Origin: a virus
Virus record (IMG/VR): IMGVR_UViG_3300032084_001302
Span: 1 to 24,940 of that record
Direction: 5' to 3' (one strand)
DNA length: 24,940 nucleotides
How positions within the stretch are numbered: position 1 is the first letter of the stretch; every line of letters begins with the position of its first letter. This document shows, piece by piece, positions 16,501-23,131 of this stretch. The position numbers and the translations under genes were made by a program. Under the pieces are notes generated by a model. That model was given only the letters and a program-made list of their open reading frames with translations. It searched no databases and was not told the origin of the DNA.

Positions 16501-19165
16501 AGACAGAGTCGAAAGATTGACAAGAACAAGAGGTATTACAAGAGAAGGTGTTGATTTCGCACTGGCTGTAGGTAGGTATATCAAATCTATCAAACCAAGT
16601 TATGCAGCCCGTACAACAAAAGAAGTAGCAAGAGAGATAGGGTCAAAGGTACCGCTTATGCGTCGCTATGTACAACCTGTTAGTAGAACAGCAGCAGAAG
16701 CAAGACGCGTTACGAATGCTTTAGATCAGGCAAAAGAAACTGTTGTACGACTAGAACGTGCATTACCAGAAGCAATGTCTGTCTATGGTAAAAACTCAGA
16801 TAATGCAAGTAATGCTATCTATTCAATGTATGCAGTATCTCTTAAACAAGATCCGACAAACATACTTGTATCAACAGATCCGAAAGCTATGGCTGCGTTA
16901 GGTAAATCTACTAGCATACCTAAGGCAGACGTCGAAAATCTATTGAGGATTACATTTCCTAACTTACAACCTGAAGATTTAACTAAGATTAGAGGTGTTA
17001 GCAGCCCTGCAGAGTTAGAATCTCTAGCACTAGAAATATTAAGTAGTGCTCCTAGATTAGAAAAAGGTATGCTTACAATCAAGGCTGGTGTGCCAGATAC
17101 AACTAAGCCTATGATCTTATTAGCAGGAGATAACGCTGCTAAGTTCAGAATAGCAACCATTGTACAGGAAGAACTAAGTCAGGTTGTTATACCACTAAGT
17201 TATCGCGGGCTTACCAGAGAAGGACAGGATTTCATGATTGAACAAGCTGTTCGACTGGCAAGTGGTGAAGAGATGGATTTCTTCGCTTACTCAGTTAGTA
17301 AAGAGGCACAAACTCGGTATGGATTGACAGATATTTATGATGCTGAGGCTTTCGCTGATGACATTATTACAATGGCTGGTGATCTTAAAGCGCGTGGTTT
17401 TGAGTTGAATATGACACCTCGACAAATACAAGATGACATATTACAGACATTACAAGATACTGTCATACAAGGTGATGCTTCTGCTTTTATCGGTGTAGGT
17501 AGTAGAAAAGAACTGCAAGAACTAAGAGCACTATATTCAGATCCTGCTAAGTTAGGACAGTTAAGACAAAATGTAGATGACTTAGGACGAAACAATGTAG
17601 GTTTGTTAAACTGGTCGAGAAAAGTTATGGGTACATCGATGGATGACCTAAGAAGATCGTTTGTATCAGGTCAGTTAGGTGGTAAATACTATCCGAATGT
17701 ACGCTATCAAATGGAAAATATTATTACAGCACCGATTATATCATCAATCACCACACCAGGTGCTAACAGAGTGATATTACAACCTTATTTACGAAGAAAC
17801 TTTATGTCTGCTGGTCGTTCAAAAGCAGCAGCTATGGATCCACAACTAGCAGATACAAGGATACCGGGTAGTAGATACACATATCGTCAAGCAGCAAACG
17901 GTTTAAGACAAAAGAATATCGGATCGACACAGCAATCAATCAACTTAGGTGATGTTATTATTGAAGATGTCAGACAAGAAGCATTGAGATCGTCAAAAGC
18001 ATTTGGTAAAAACAACATAATCTTAGAACAGATCGATTACAATCTCAGAAACTTTGGTGGTAAAGCTAGTTATTCTAGCCCGGGTATGAGATTAGCATCT
18101 GATGTAGATTATGCGTTCAGAGAAAACCTTTACTATGGTGCATTACAAGATGGTAGAACGATCGATGAAGCAGCACAACTAGCAAAGACAGCATATTTAG
18201 ATTATGGTGCATTACCTGATATCTTCAAGAAGAAGTATGCAAGAGCACTGCTTTATTTCTCATTTACATATCGAACAGGTGTAGAAACAGCAAAGGCACT
18301 ATTCAACCCAAAAGCTGCAGCACAACTAGCAAGGTTAGCAAGAGCACACACTGCAATGGCACAGTATTATGGTGCTTACAACTATGTAGGTGATCAGACA
18401 TTACAATCATTGTGGTTGGGATCACAGGATGGATTATCAAAAGACGCAGACGAAAACTATAGATCTGTAAATCTTTACTATCGTGATCCGTGGATGGGAC
18501 AACTTATGAAAGGTGCTGAAGCACTGACTTACATAAATCAATATATGGAAGGCGACCCAGAAGTTACGCCGACTAGAACAATGCAAGGTATTCTTGACTA
18601 TGTCTATATACCTTTCTTCGACATACTCCAGGATTTAGATCCTGATTACAAAAAAGGTGTGCCACCTAAAACTATGTATCGCATCTTAAAAGCACAACAG
18701 ATGGCTGGTATGATCCCGGAATGGACACCTGACATCATACAAGCACAACTACCTAATGAAGCAGAGTTTTACTTTGATAGATACGACTTAGAAGTACGAC
18801 CTGTGGGTAAGATGGTGCCCGGTTCTCCGACATTCAACAACTATCAATACAGATTCGGATCACAAGAAGGATACAATCGATTTGTTTTAGATACAAACAT
18901 ACTGGCTGCTGCTGGTGCAAAGAGAATGGCAGATGATGCGACTGGTATGATGATAGCAGCCGGGTTGATACCACCTGGTTCAGAGTTCGGTTATCTGGAA
19001 AATGGTAATCCTGTCCTATATTTATTCTTTAGGCAGTCGCCGATGCAGATACCTAAGGATTGGGAAATGATGGATAGACGAATGAGAGCACAGCAATACA
19101 GGCTGAAAGAACTGCAAAGAACTTTCGGTGAAACACAAGATACAAAAGCCGGGAGTCAAAAATGA
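13559..19165 (+). CDS. Giant internal virion / ejection protein
   Basis: 1868 aa, the largest gene here. The N-terminal third is Gln/Pro/Asp-rich and probably flexible. A hydrophobic or amphipathic patch lies at about 577-605 (IFFPWGTVAKLGSKGLTGFG). Residues about 1544-1584 (TAYLDYGALPDIFKKKYARA, then LLYFSFTYRTG) match the aromatic core pattern near the C-terminus of very large phage proteins of the polyvalent / internal virion type, as far as I recall. No lytic transglycosylase motif is apparent at the N-terminus, unlike T7 gp16. By analogy it would be carried in the capsid and injected to form a trans-envelope channel. AAGGA precedes the ATG; the stop overlaps the next gene by ATGA. Confidence 0.7.
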   Translation: MATPGQLQTLQPQDLDTYIFLQQLNGQNPDGTFVNQQAADSFVVERIEFYGQQEQDRAFLEQERQRKLAEEAGTGIGFDPSTEVPDPPAFQLTPEQQQQARQSIDAYMKKRGLGANREIPGITPDPLTGEVRTGVPMDVNILERRESIPSPGDIQTQAEGTYASIRQQAANEGLPTRKEVEDMLFMQAREDYGIEALEQLGVMEQTAVESDLKAVARQQSFNYRTADDFADQKISGQFGVGRPRQGGSPFESPPTPRVVPRALDPRPFTVGGILQRDPELVREMTPTEAIIESIKPQTIKTTDEIKEEKASMDAASSEYILDVERRLRDMNGDAYFKASPQVKQSLIDSVIRDDFADFEKRLRQELTADYKLRYKANTGQEPPQDTIDSYLRKVVFPEMRNAVMTQIPQDNPMYGVIRNELNDKYSRTEQVSTLDPFSMMDVGKDLLGMGMSELATSETPFTGEITESVGMAVIRNLNLPFRLVLNPIEEVAVEGIMGEPPTVEEQVAAHQKRQRFYDVPTRDLTEEVSGFSDTFDAYLREVAVENANAYGTGNAFANYALVPQSADQAFVAGTAAEIFFPWGTVAKLGSKGLTGFGMVGRAARALDVAADGRAMISIADKSGQPSVYRAMTAAKRPTQVSDVVGTSYNSANKISYEVAENVEALDAARQYTHAIKAGDVDLAEDIARANAAKGGRSKQIFDAATDDIPLDQVQRLDDDDFVFSAQGEALVETASKRFDELDNGLNELAKQNTVYGDVAKEITREGRAQIRLPKGKKEIDVGGQKMIVDDIEDINPRSSAGATYDGRLGPLNRSGASTDQLVGAAASRLAKYNIQDYVALTDRMAVQKEVFKEITPSLDKSMDIFFDTGKIPFENQTQLLKLGLIEGKTARRDKELMRIFDKMEAAHSNPNATIFNVLDPGEQVYLMNRFIEARARSIVGETAEGATRGRRAAVIDRVEGTERAFLPEELRAEAGARPLGSDRVERLTRTRGITREGVDFALAVGRYIKSIKPSYAARTTKEVAREIGSKVPLMRRYVQPVSRTAAEARRVTNALDQAKETVVRLERALPEAMSVYGKNSDNASNAIYSMYAVSLKQDPTNILVSTDPKAMAALGKSTSIPKADVENLLRITFPNLQPEDLTKIRGVSSPAELESLALEILSSAPRLEKGMLTIKAGVPDTTKPMILLAGDNAAKFRIATIVQEELSQVVIPLSYRGLTREGQDFMIEQAVRLASGEEMDFFAYSVSKEAQTRYGLTDIYDAEAFADDIITMAGDLKARGFELNMTPRQIQDDILQTLQDTVIQGDASAFIGVGSRKELQELRALYSDPAKLGQLRQNVDDLGRNNVGLLNWSRKVMGTSMDDLRRSFVSGQLGGKYYPNVRYQMENIITAPIISSITTPGANRVILQPYLRRNFMSAGRSKAAAMDPQLADTRIPGSRYTYRQAANGLRQKNIGSTQQSINLGDVIIEDVRQEALRSSKAFGKNNIILEQIDYNLRNFGGKASYSSPGMRLASDVDYAFRENLYYGALQDGRTIDEAAQLAKTAYLDYGALPDIFKKKYARALLYFSFTYRTGVETAKALFNPKAAAQLARLARAHTAMAQYYGAYNYVGDQTLQSLWLGSQDGLSKDADENYRSVNLYYRDPWMGQLMKGAEALTYINQYMEGDPEVTPTRTMQGILDYVYIPFFDILQDLDPDYKKGVPPKTMYRILKAQQMAGMIPEWTPDIIQAQLPNEAEFYFDRYDLEVRPVGKMVPGSPTFNNYQYRFGSQEGYNRFVLDTNILAAAGAKRMADDATGMMIAAGLIPPGSEFGYLENGNPVLYLFFRQSPMQIPKDWEMMDRRMRAQQYRLKELQRTFGETQDTKAGSQK

Positions 19166-19479
19166 GTAAGAGAAGAAGAGACGTCTATAAGAAGATGGCT
19201 TGTAATAAACCACGTCGATCTAACAAACCAGGCAAAAAGAAGATGGTTAAAGGTTGTGAAGGTGGTAAATCTAAAATCATTCATTATGGAGCCAAAGGCT
19301 ATGGACATAACATCTCAAAGGGTGCTCGTAAATCATTTCGGGCACGTCATAAATGTGATCAGAAAAACAGCAAACTTAGTGCTAGATACTGGGCTTGTAA
19401 AGATTTATGGTCAGCATCATCACCTAAAAAAACAACCGGCACAAAGGGTCGGGTGGCAAAATCTAACAGGAGGAAATAA
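19162..19479 (+). CDS. Small basic cysteine-containing phage protein
   Basis: 105 aa, very basic, with cysteines at 14, 32, 65 and 79. The region KSFRARHKCDQKNSKLSARY, followed by WACKDLW, strongly recalls a family common in marine phages whose core reads KSFRARHnCD...KARYWSCKmW; I believe this is a DUF family but will not give a number. A preceding GAKGYGHNISKGAR segment is also conserved in that type. Function unknown; four cysteines and basic charge suggest nucleic-acid or metal binding. Its ATG lies inside the end of the giant gene (ATGA), so it is translationally coupled to an internal virion protein. It may be packaged or may serve in DNA handling. Confidence 0.65.
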   Translation: MSKRRRDVYKKMACNKPRRSNKPGKKKMVKGCEGGKSKIIHYGAKGYGHNISKGARKSFRARHKCDQKNSKLSARYWACKDLWSASSPKKTTGTKGRVAKSNRRK

Positions 19480-19583
19480 TGCCAAAACACTATGGAAAAC
19501 CTATGAAGAAGAAACCAGCTAAGAAACCGATGCCGAAAAAGCCGGTCAAGAAACCTGTAAAGAAAAAGAAGAAGAAGAAATGA
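19479..19583 (+). CDS. Lysine-rich 34-aa protein
   Basis: A 34-codon gene starting at the TAATG overlap with the preceding stop, with a perfect AGGAGG (19468-19473) five bases before its ATG. The product begins MPKHYGKPMKK and consists almost entirely of Lys and Pro, ending in seven consecutive Lys. Its stop overlaps the next start (ATGA). The Shine-Dalgarno and exact double coupling argue that it is expressed. MPKH-type short lysine-rich proteins occur in marine phages as far as I recall. Polyanion (DNA or RNA) binding is likely from charge only; specific function unknown. Confidence 0.6.
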   Translation: MPKHYGKPMKKKPAKKPMPKKPVKKPVKKKKKKK

Positions 19584-19792
19584 AACGGAAAAACAAAGCG
19601 AAAAGCAAACTCCCAGTTGGGTACAATGCACCACCCGGATCAGCTCGTGAAAAAGCCATTCGACGTGCAGCAAAGCTATATAAATCCGGAAACAAACAAG
19701 CAGCATTCCGTCTAAGAGAACAGATGGAGAGGAGAGAACGTGCCAAAAAAGGTTTCAAAAACAAGAAAGCCAAGTACTCGAAAAAAGGGTAA
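19580..19792 (+). CDS. Small basic helical protein
   Basis: 70 aa, Lys/Arg-rich, starting within the stop of the preceding gene (ATGA). A helical middle (GSAREKAIRRAAKLYKSGNK) is followed by REQMERRERAKKGFKNKKAK. The middle reads like a short alpha-helical repeat, with Ala and Leu alternating with basic residues. No family is recognised. It overlaps the next gene by 53 bases in another frame. Like its neighbours it could bind DNA or RNA, but this is inferred only from charge. Confidence 0.55.
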   Translation: MKRKNKAKSKLPVGYNAPPGSAREKAIRRAAKLYKSGNKQAAFRLREQMERRERAKKGFKNKKAKYSKKG

Positions 19793-20039
19793 GAAGAAAG
19801 GATCCGTAATGGAGACACTTCGCAAGAAGGCAGCAAAATCAAAGCGTTTTACAGCTTCTCAGTTAAAGAAGTCGTACGATAAAGGATTAGCAGCATATGC
19901 TTCGAGCGGTTCGAGAAAAGGTATGTCATCTCATCAGTGGGCAATGGCAAGAGTAAATAGTGTGCTTCGAGGTGGTAAAGCCCGTTCAATCGACTTTCCA
20001 TCAAAGAGCAAAAAGAAATCAACAAGGAAGAAGAAATGA
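19740..20039 (+). CDS. Small basic protein with a conserved SY.(R/K)GLAA motif
   Basis: 99 aa. The core (SQLKKSYDKGLAAYASSGSR, then KGMSSHQWAMARVNSVLRG) matches a widespread small phage family with SYnrGLAAw.sghrpG..qWAmARVNSF; I believe it is a DUF5824-like domain, but the number is from memory. The ends are Lys/Arg-rich. The start chosen is a GTG with AGGAGAG a few bases upstream, giving MPKK as in related small proteins; an ATG at 19809 is the alternative and would remove 23 residues. It overlaps the previous gene by 53 bases and the next by ATGA. Function unknown. Confidence 0.65.
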   Translation: MPKKVSKTRKPSTRKKGKKKGSVMETLRKKAAKSKRFTASQLKKSYDKGLAAYASSGSRKGMSSHQWAMARVNSVLRGGKARSIDFPSKSKKKSTRKKK

Positions 20040-20092
20040 AACAGTGCGATTGTGATTGTCCGTGTTGTAAGGATGGACAATGTCAAAAATAA
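20036..20092 (+). CDS. 18-aa cysteine-rich peptide
   Basis: The ATG at 20036 is created by an ATGA overlap with the preceding stop, with AAGGAAG about nine bases upstream. It encodes MKQCDCDCPCCKDGQCQK, six cysteines in 18 residues (CxCxCxCC....C), reminiscent of metallothionein-like or zinc-knuckle peptides. The next gene starts before its stop, overlapping by 13 bases. Expression is suggested by exact coupling to both neighbours, since overlaps of this kind recur through the cluster. Metal or redox binding is only a guess; a regulatory leader for the next gene is an alternative. Confidence 0.5.
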   Translation: MKQCDCDCPCCKDGQCQK

Positions 20093-20280
20093 TACAATGG
20101 ATAAACGAGAATAAAATCGGTGTAATGTTTATGGGTGGTGCCATAGTAATAAGTACCGCATATGGAACATGCACTCTAGAACCAACGTCGTCATCAGGAG
20201 AAGACAATGCCGTACAACAAATACAGCCCGAAGCAGAAGAAGCTAGCATCTCTAGCTCCGCCTCGGAAGAAGATAACTAA
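20080..20280 (+). CDS. Small single-pass membrane protein
   Basis: 66 aa. Residues about 13-30 (IGVMFMGGAIVISTAYGT) form one hydrophobic segment after a short N-terminus (MSKIIQWINENK), followed by a Ser/Glu-rich acidic tail. One membrane-anchored helix with a short acidic exposed part fits an inner-membrane accessory protein; a spanin or holin-related role is possible, but no lipobox is present. It begins inside the cysteine peptide and is overlapped at its 3' end by the next gene in another frame. Family not recognised. Confidence 0.5.
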   Translation: MSKIIQWINENKIGVMFMGGAIVISTAYGTCTLEPTSSSGEDNAVQQIQPEAEEASISSSASEEDN

Positions 20281-20365
20281 AGCTGATCTATTGAAAGCAA
20301 GACGAAGTCGTGGTGGCAAAGCCATTCCGCGTCGTAAGGCAGTCAAGATTAGGAAAAAATCATAG
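20207..20365 (+). CDS. Small basic 52-aa protein overlapping the membrane-protein gene
   Basis: A 52-codon gene in a second frame over the 3' end of the 66-aa gene (74-base overlap). AGGAG (20196-20200) lies six bases before its ATG. The product starts MPYNKYSPKQKKLASLAPPR and continues with KKITKADLLKARRSRGG and a Lys/Arg-rich end. Short proteins with MPxxKYSxxQKKLAxxAPPR and KIT.aDf patterns recur in marine phages in my recollection, which supports a real gene. Function unknown; basic charge again suggests nucleic-acid binding. Confidence 0.6.
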   Translation: MPYNKYSPKQKKLASLAPPRKKITKADLLKARRSRGGKAIPRRKAVKIRKKS

Positions 20366-20390
20366 CATATATTGTAGGAGGAAAGCCGAT

Positions 20391-20837
20391 ATGCAAAGAC
20401 AACAAATAAGAGAAAGCAATCAAGTTGGGTGGGCTGATGCAGTCAATAACAACGCCGAGTTTGATGCTAACTGGGATAAGACAGAATATGGTGAGTTTCT
20501 CATCAGTGATCTAGATTTAGCTTATGCAAATGGACAATGTGTAATCGAACAGATTATGATATCAGGTGCAGCAGGACAACAACCTGCTGAGGCAGACAAA
20601 GAAGCGGTAGAAATACTCATCTCATCTGCTAGTTCATTCGCACAAGACAAGATCATCGGTGTGTTCAAAGGATTATATTCAGCAGGATTGATTGACACAG
20701 ATAAGAGATTATGTTCTTTCTCACCAAGATGTGCTGTAGCACTAGGTGTGAATGATACAATCTATTTCACAGTTAAATGTCCATCTGGTGATGCATTGAC
20801 AGCAGATAATGCAGTTATCACAGTATCACAATCATAG
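20391..20837 (+). CDS. Beta-rich structural protein of unknown function
   Basis: 148 aa. The start is taken at ATG 20391 because AGGAGG (20376-20381) lies nine bases upstream; an in-frame GTG at 20310 would only add codons overlapping the preceding gene. The N-terminus (RESNQVGWADAVNNNAEFDA) is followed by alternating polar/nonpolar strands (QCVIEQIMISGAAG; DTIYFTVKCPSGDAL; AVITVSQS). A small beta-sandwich tail or head-surface protein fits. It begins the fibre-type block, which has ordinary spacing and its own Shine-Dalgarno rather than overlaps. Family not recognised. Confidence 0.55.
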   Translation: MQRQQIRESNQVGWADAVNNNAEFDANWDKTEYGEFLISDLDLAYANGQCVIEQIMISGAAGQQPAEADKEAVEILISSASSFAQDKIIGVFKGLYSAGLIDTDKRLCSFSPRCAVALGVNDTIYFTVKCPSGDALTADNAVITVSQS

Positions 20838-20875
20838 TCATATGAAACCTCAAGGCGCCGATAGTAGGAGGAAGC

Positions 20876-21319
20876 ATGCCAAAACAAGGTTCGTTTGTAC
20901 ATCGAACGATAAAAACAGGTTTGAGCGTGGCGTATGGAACGTCATTCTCTACCTCAACAACAACATTTCTAAATCTTCTTAGTGCAGATAGCAGAGCTGG
21001 ATACAAACCACCCGGGAAACCAGGTGATGCGTTTCAGGGATCATTACAACTTATTAGAATACGCGGTACAGCCGCAGGAGGTGCATCACAGATTACCATT
21101 AAAGGGACGTGGGATTCCGCAGGTAAAGAGTTGATTGTTGCACCAACAACTGTTGTGCTGTCAAACGATATGTTAGACGTGAATGGGGATGGACAACACT
21201 CCACAACTTTACTAATCGATGCTTACGTTGCCAATGATACAGATGCTCTTTACTTGTGGTTAAAGACAGATTCGGGTACATTTACGGTTTCGGAGTATGA
21301 GATAACTTGGGTAGAATAG
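20876..21319 (+). CDS. Beta-rich structural protein of unknown function
   Basis: 147 aa. AGGAGG precedes the ATG. A short basic start (MPKQGSFVHRTIKTG) is followed by several strands (FQGSLQLIRIRGTAAGGAS; ITIKGTWDSAGKELIVAPTT; YLWLKTDSGTFTVSEYEIT) with a DVNGDGQ loop that could be a Ca2+-binding turn (Asp/Asn/Gly spacing), which is only suggestive. Length and pattern suit a compact carbohydrate-binding-like or decoration sandwich. It lies between the 148-aa gene and a 97-aa fibre-domain gene, consistent with an exposed virion part. Family not recognised. Confidence 0.55.
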   Translation: MPKQGSFVHRTIKTGLSVAYGTSFSTSTTTFLNLLSADSRAGYKPPGKPGDAFQGSLQLIRIRGTAAGGASQITIKGTWDSAGKELIVAPTTVVLSNDMLDVNGDGQHSTTLLIDAYVANDTDALYLWLKTDSGTFTVSEYEITWVE

Positions 21320-21329
21320 GAGGTGAGAG

Positions 21330-21623
21330 ATGAGCAGAATAAACTATCCCTCACCATACGTTATCACACAAGATAGAGTAGGTTCTGATTTAGTTTTTGA
21401 AAACATAACTAGTCAATGCAATGGTAGTCGGACAACATTTACATTAAATCAAGCAGCTGATGTCGGAAGAATATTTGTCTATTATAATGGATTATTATCA
21501 AACATCGACATAAGTAGTACAACAGAAACAACATTTACATTGGGGTTTGCGCCGTTTGCTGAAGATACACTCCAAGTTATTTACTCTGTAAAGGGTAATC
21601 CTCTCAATGAGGACAATAGTTAA
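21330..21623 (+). CDS. Small fibre-type beta-domain protein
   Basis: 97 aa. The domain TTFTLNQAADVGRIFVYYNG, followed by LLSNIDISSTTETTFTLGF and EDTLQVIYSVKG, matches the fibre-type pattern F.L...v...vf.NGllq....tt.TF...p..gD.l.v.Y. The same domain forms the C-terminal ~70 residues of the next gene. AGGAGGTGAG provides the ribosome site. It is probably a separate collar or tip unit related to the fibre end. The paired copies suggest duplication and either a free subunit or an attachment piece; the ligand is unknown. Confidence 0.6.
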   Translation: MSRINYPSPYVITQDRVGSDLVFENITSQCNGSRTTFTLNQAADVGRIFVYYNGLLSNIDISSTTETTFTLGFAPFAEDTLQVIYSVKGNPLNEDNS

Positions 21624-21665
21624 GTTAAGTCATAGTTATATAGTGCATAACACAGGAGATCTCAC

Positions 21666-22802
21666 ATGCCAAATATTCAGATTAGAGGATCACAGATCCA
21701 AGGTGAAAGCGTTGAAGCAAGTAATATCAACTTATCAGGTTCATTCGACTTTCGCGCTGCTACTGGAATGCAGTTCCTAACCAAACCAGAAGCAGATAAA
21801 ACAACATTCCCAGCAACCACACAATACGTTCATACCATTGTGTCAGGTTCTCTTATTGATGGGTTCCAAGGTGGAGATGGTATCAGTATTGATACTGCTA
21901 CATCACCAGATACCATCGCAGTAGATCTAGCAGCCAACAAAGGTTTAGAGTTTGCAGGTGGAGAACTACAAATCAAACTTGATGGTTCAACTCTTGCTCT
22001 TGCTTCAACTGGTATTAAAATATCAGATGGTGGAGTTGATGGAGCACAGTTAGCTAACCTCGCTGTTGCTAATGCCAAGTTAGCAGATGGTTCTGTAAAT
22101 AATGCTAAAATCGCTTCAGATGCAGCAATCGCTAACTCTAAGTTAGCTAACAGTACCATTTCAGGTGTCGCATTAGGTGCTAACCTTAACGCATTGAGTG
22201 CAGGTAATGGTATCTCAATGTCATCATACAACGGTTCTGCTGCAGTCAATGACATTACCATTGACCTTGATGGATCAACACTTGCTGTGGGTGCTTCAGG
22301 TATTAAAGTTGCTACCAATGGTATTAGTGGAAATGAAATCGCTTCTCTTGCTGTTGCTACTGCTAACATTGCTGATGCTGCTGTTTCAACTGCTAAGATT
22401 GGGAACTTACAAGTATCAAGTGCTAAAATCGCTGATAGCGCTATTGCTACCGGTAAGATTGCAGATAGTGCTGTTTCAAGTGCTAAACTTGCTGATGATG
22501 CGGTAAGCACAGCTAAAATCGCTGATGCTGCTGTAGATCCAGCTAAGCTTTCATTCCAAGCACAATCCGATACCTTCTCACCTGATGGTGCAACTTCAGC
22601 TTTTGCTCTTTCACAAGAAGTAAATGGAAACTTTGACCAGATGGTAATGGCATTTAAAAACGGTTTGTTGCAGAGATTAGTCGCTTCTTCACCTGCTAAT
22701 GCGGATGAATATACTGTTTCGACTTCTGCAGGTACAACCACCATTACATTCGGTGCTAACTTAAGTGCATCTGATGAGTTAGAAGTTCGGTATCTAGCAT
22801 AA
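21666..22802 (+). CDS. Tail fibre with decapeptide repeats
   Basis: 378 aa. The N-terminus (MPNIQIRGSQIQGESVEASN) and the following AATGMQFLTKPEADKTTFPA resemble phage fibre beginnings. A module of about 37 residues occurs twice, 96 residues apart (LDGSTLA...GIK), each followed by short repeats. From residue 225 to 294 there are seven 10-residue repeats of the form IAD.AV.sAK. The C-terminal ~70 residues repeat the beta domain of the previous gene. Heptad/decad repeats of this kind form trimeric shafts in fibres. A terminator-like hairpin follows. Most probably it is a receptor-contact or side fibre; the host receptor is not inferable. Confidence 0.75.
   Translation: MPNIQIRGSQIQGESVEASNINLSGSFDFRAATGMQFLTKPEADKTTFPATTQYVHTIVSGSLIDGFQGGDGISIDTATSPDTIAVDLAANKGLEFAGGELQIKLDGSTLALASTGIKISDGGVDGAQLANLAVANAKLADGSVNNAKIASDAAIANSKLANSTISGVALGANLNALSAGNGISMSSYNGSAAVNDITIDLDGSTLAVGASGIKVATNGISGNEIASLAVATANIADAAVSTAKIGNLQVSSAKIADSAIATGKIADSAVSSAKLADDAVSTAKIADAAVDPAKLSFQAQSDTFSPDGATSAFALSQEVNGNFDQMVMAFKNGLLQRLVASSPANADEYTVSTSAGTTTITFGANLSASDELEVRYLA
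22338..22550 (+). repeat. 30-bp (10-codon) tandem repeats in the tail fibre
   Basis: Seven copies of a 30-base unit encode 10-residue repeats, residues 225-294: IASLAVATAN, IADAAVSTAK, IGNLQVSSAK, IADSAIATGK, IADSAVSSAK, LADDAVSTAK, IADAAVDPAK. Similar but less regular units occur near 22050-22160. Codon variation between copies (GCT/GCA/GCG; AAG/AAA) shows the repeats are older than a recent slippage event. Confidence 0.85.
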
Positions 22803-22815
22803 GATTTTGAGTTGT

Positions 22816-22870
22816 GGGGATAGGTTCCTTTTATTCTGCCATTTATTAGCCTATCCCCCTTCTCTCTTCT
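22816..22870 (+). terminator. Terminator-like hairpin after the fibre gene
   Basis: A perfect 9-bp stem, GGGGATAGG (22816-22824) paired with CCTATCCCC (22850-22858), has a 25-base loop and is followed by a pyrimidine-rich tail (TTCTCTCTTCTTCT). The T tract is interrupted by C, so it is probably a weaker or partial terminator than the other two. It sits 14 bases after the fibre stop and before the holin-like gene. Confidence 0.7.
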
Positions 22871-22883
22871 TCTGGAGGATGAT

Positions 22884-23126
22884 ATGGAACAGATAATCAT
22901 GGAACTAGCACCATTTCTCAGTGGCCCTGCTGCTGCAGTAATCGTTGCGTTGTATATGAACCGTCAGTTTATTTCTTTCACAAACTCTTCAATCAATCGG
23001 ATACTTGATGATGCTGAAAAGGATAGAGAACTATTCAAAGAAGCCATCACTAAAATCGACCAGAGATTGTATTTTCTAGAAGAACAAATGAAAGACATAA
23101 AATCTGAGTTGAGAAGAAAGGAATAA
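22884..23126 (+). CDS. Holin-like small membrane protein with coiled coil
   Basis: 80 aa. One N-terminal hydrophobic segment (FLSGPAAAVIVALYM) precedes a charged helical region (LDDAEKDRELFKEAITKIDQ, then RLYFLEEQMKDIKSELRR) that reads as a coiled coil. One membrane helix followed by a coiled coil is the layout of BhlA-type holin-like peptides and is also common for small phage lysis or membrane proteins. TGGAGG precedes the ATG. No endolysin is seen nearby in this window, so the lysis call rests on architecture only; a membrane-bound structural cofactor is an alternative. Confidence 0.5.
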   Translation: MEQIIMELAPFLSGPAAAVIVALYMNRQFISFTNSSINRILDDAEKDRELFKEAITKIDQRLYFLEEQMKDIKSELRRKE

Positions 23127-23131
23127 GAGTA

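Noticed and set aside
20310-20390. GTG start extending the 148-aa protein by 27 codons
   Set aside because: It overlaps the 52-aa gene, has no Shine-Dalgarno, and an ideal AGGAGG precedes ATG 20391.
20842-20979. About 45-codon basic frame starting MKPQGADSRRKH
   Set aside because: No Shine-Dalgarno before its ATG and almost full overlap with the better supported 147-aa gene.
21830-22900. 356-codon frame on the minus strand over the fibre gene
   Set aside because: Explained by the Ala/Ser codon repeats of the fibre read in antisense; no ribosome site and Ser/Ala-rich nonsense composition.
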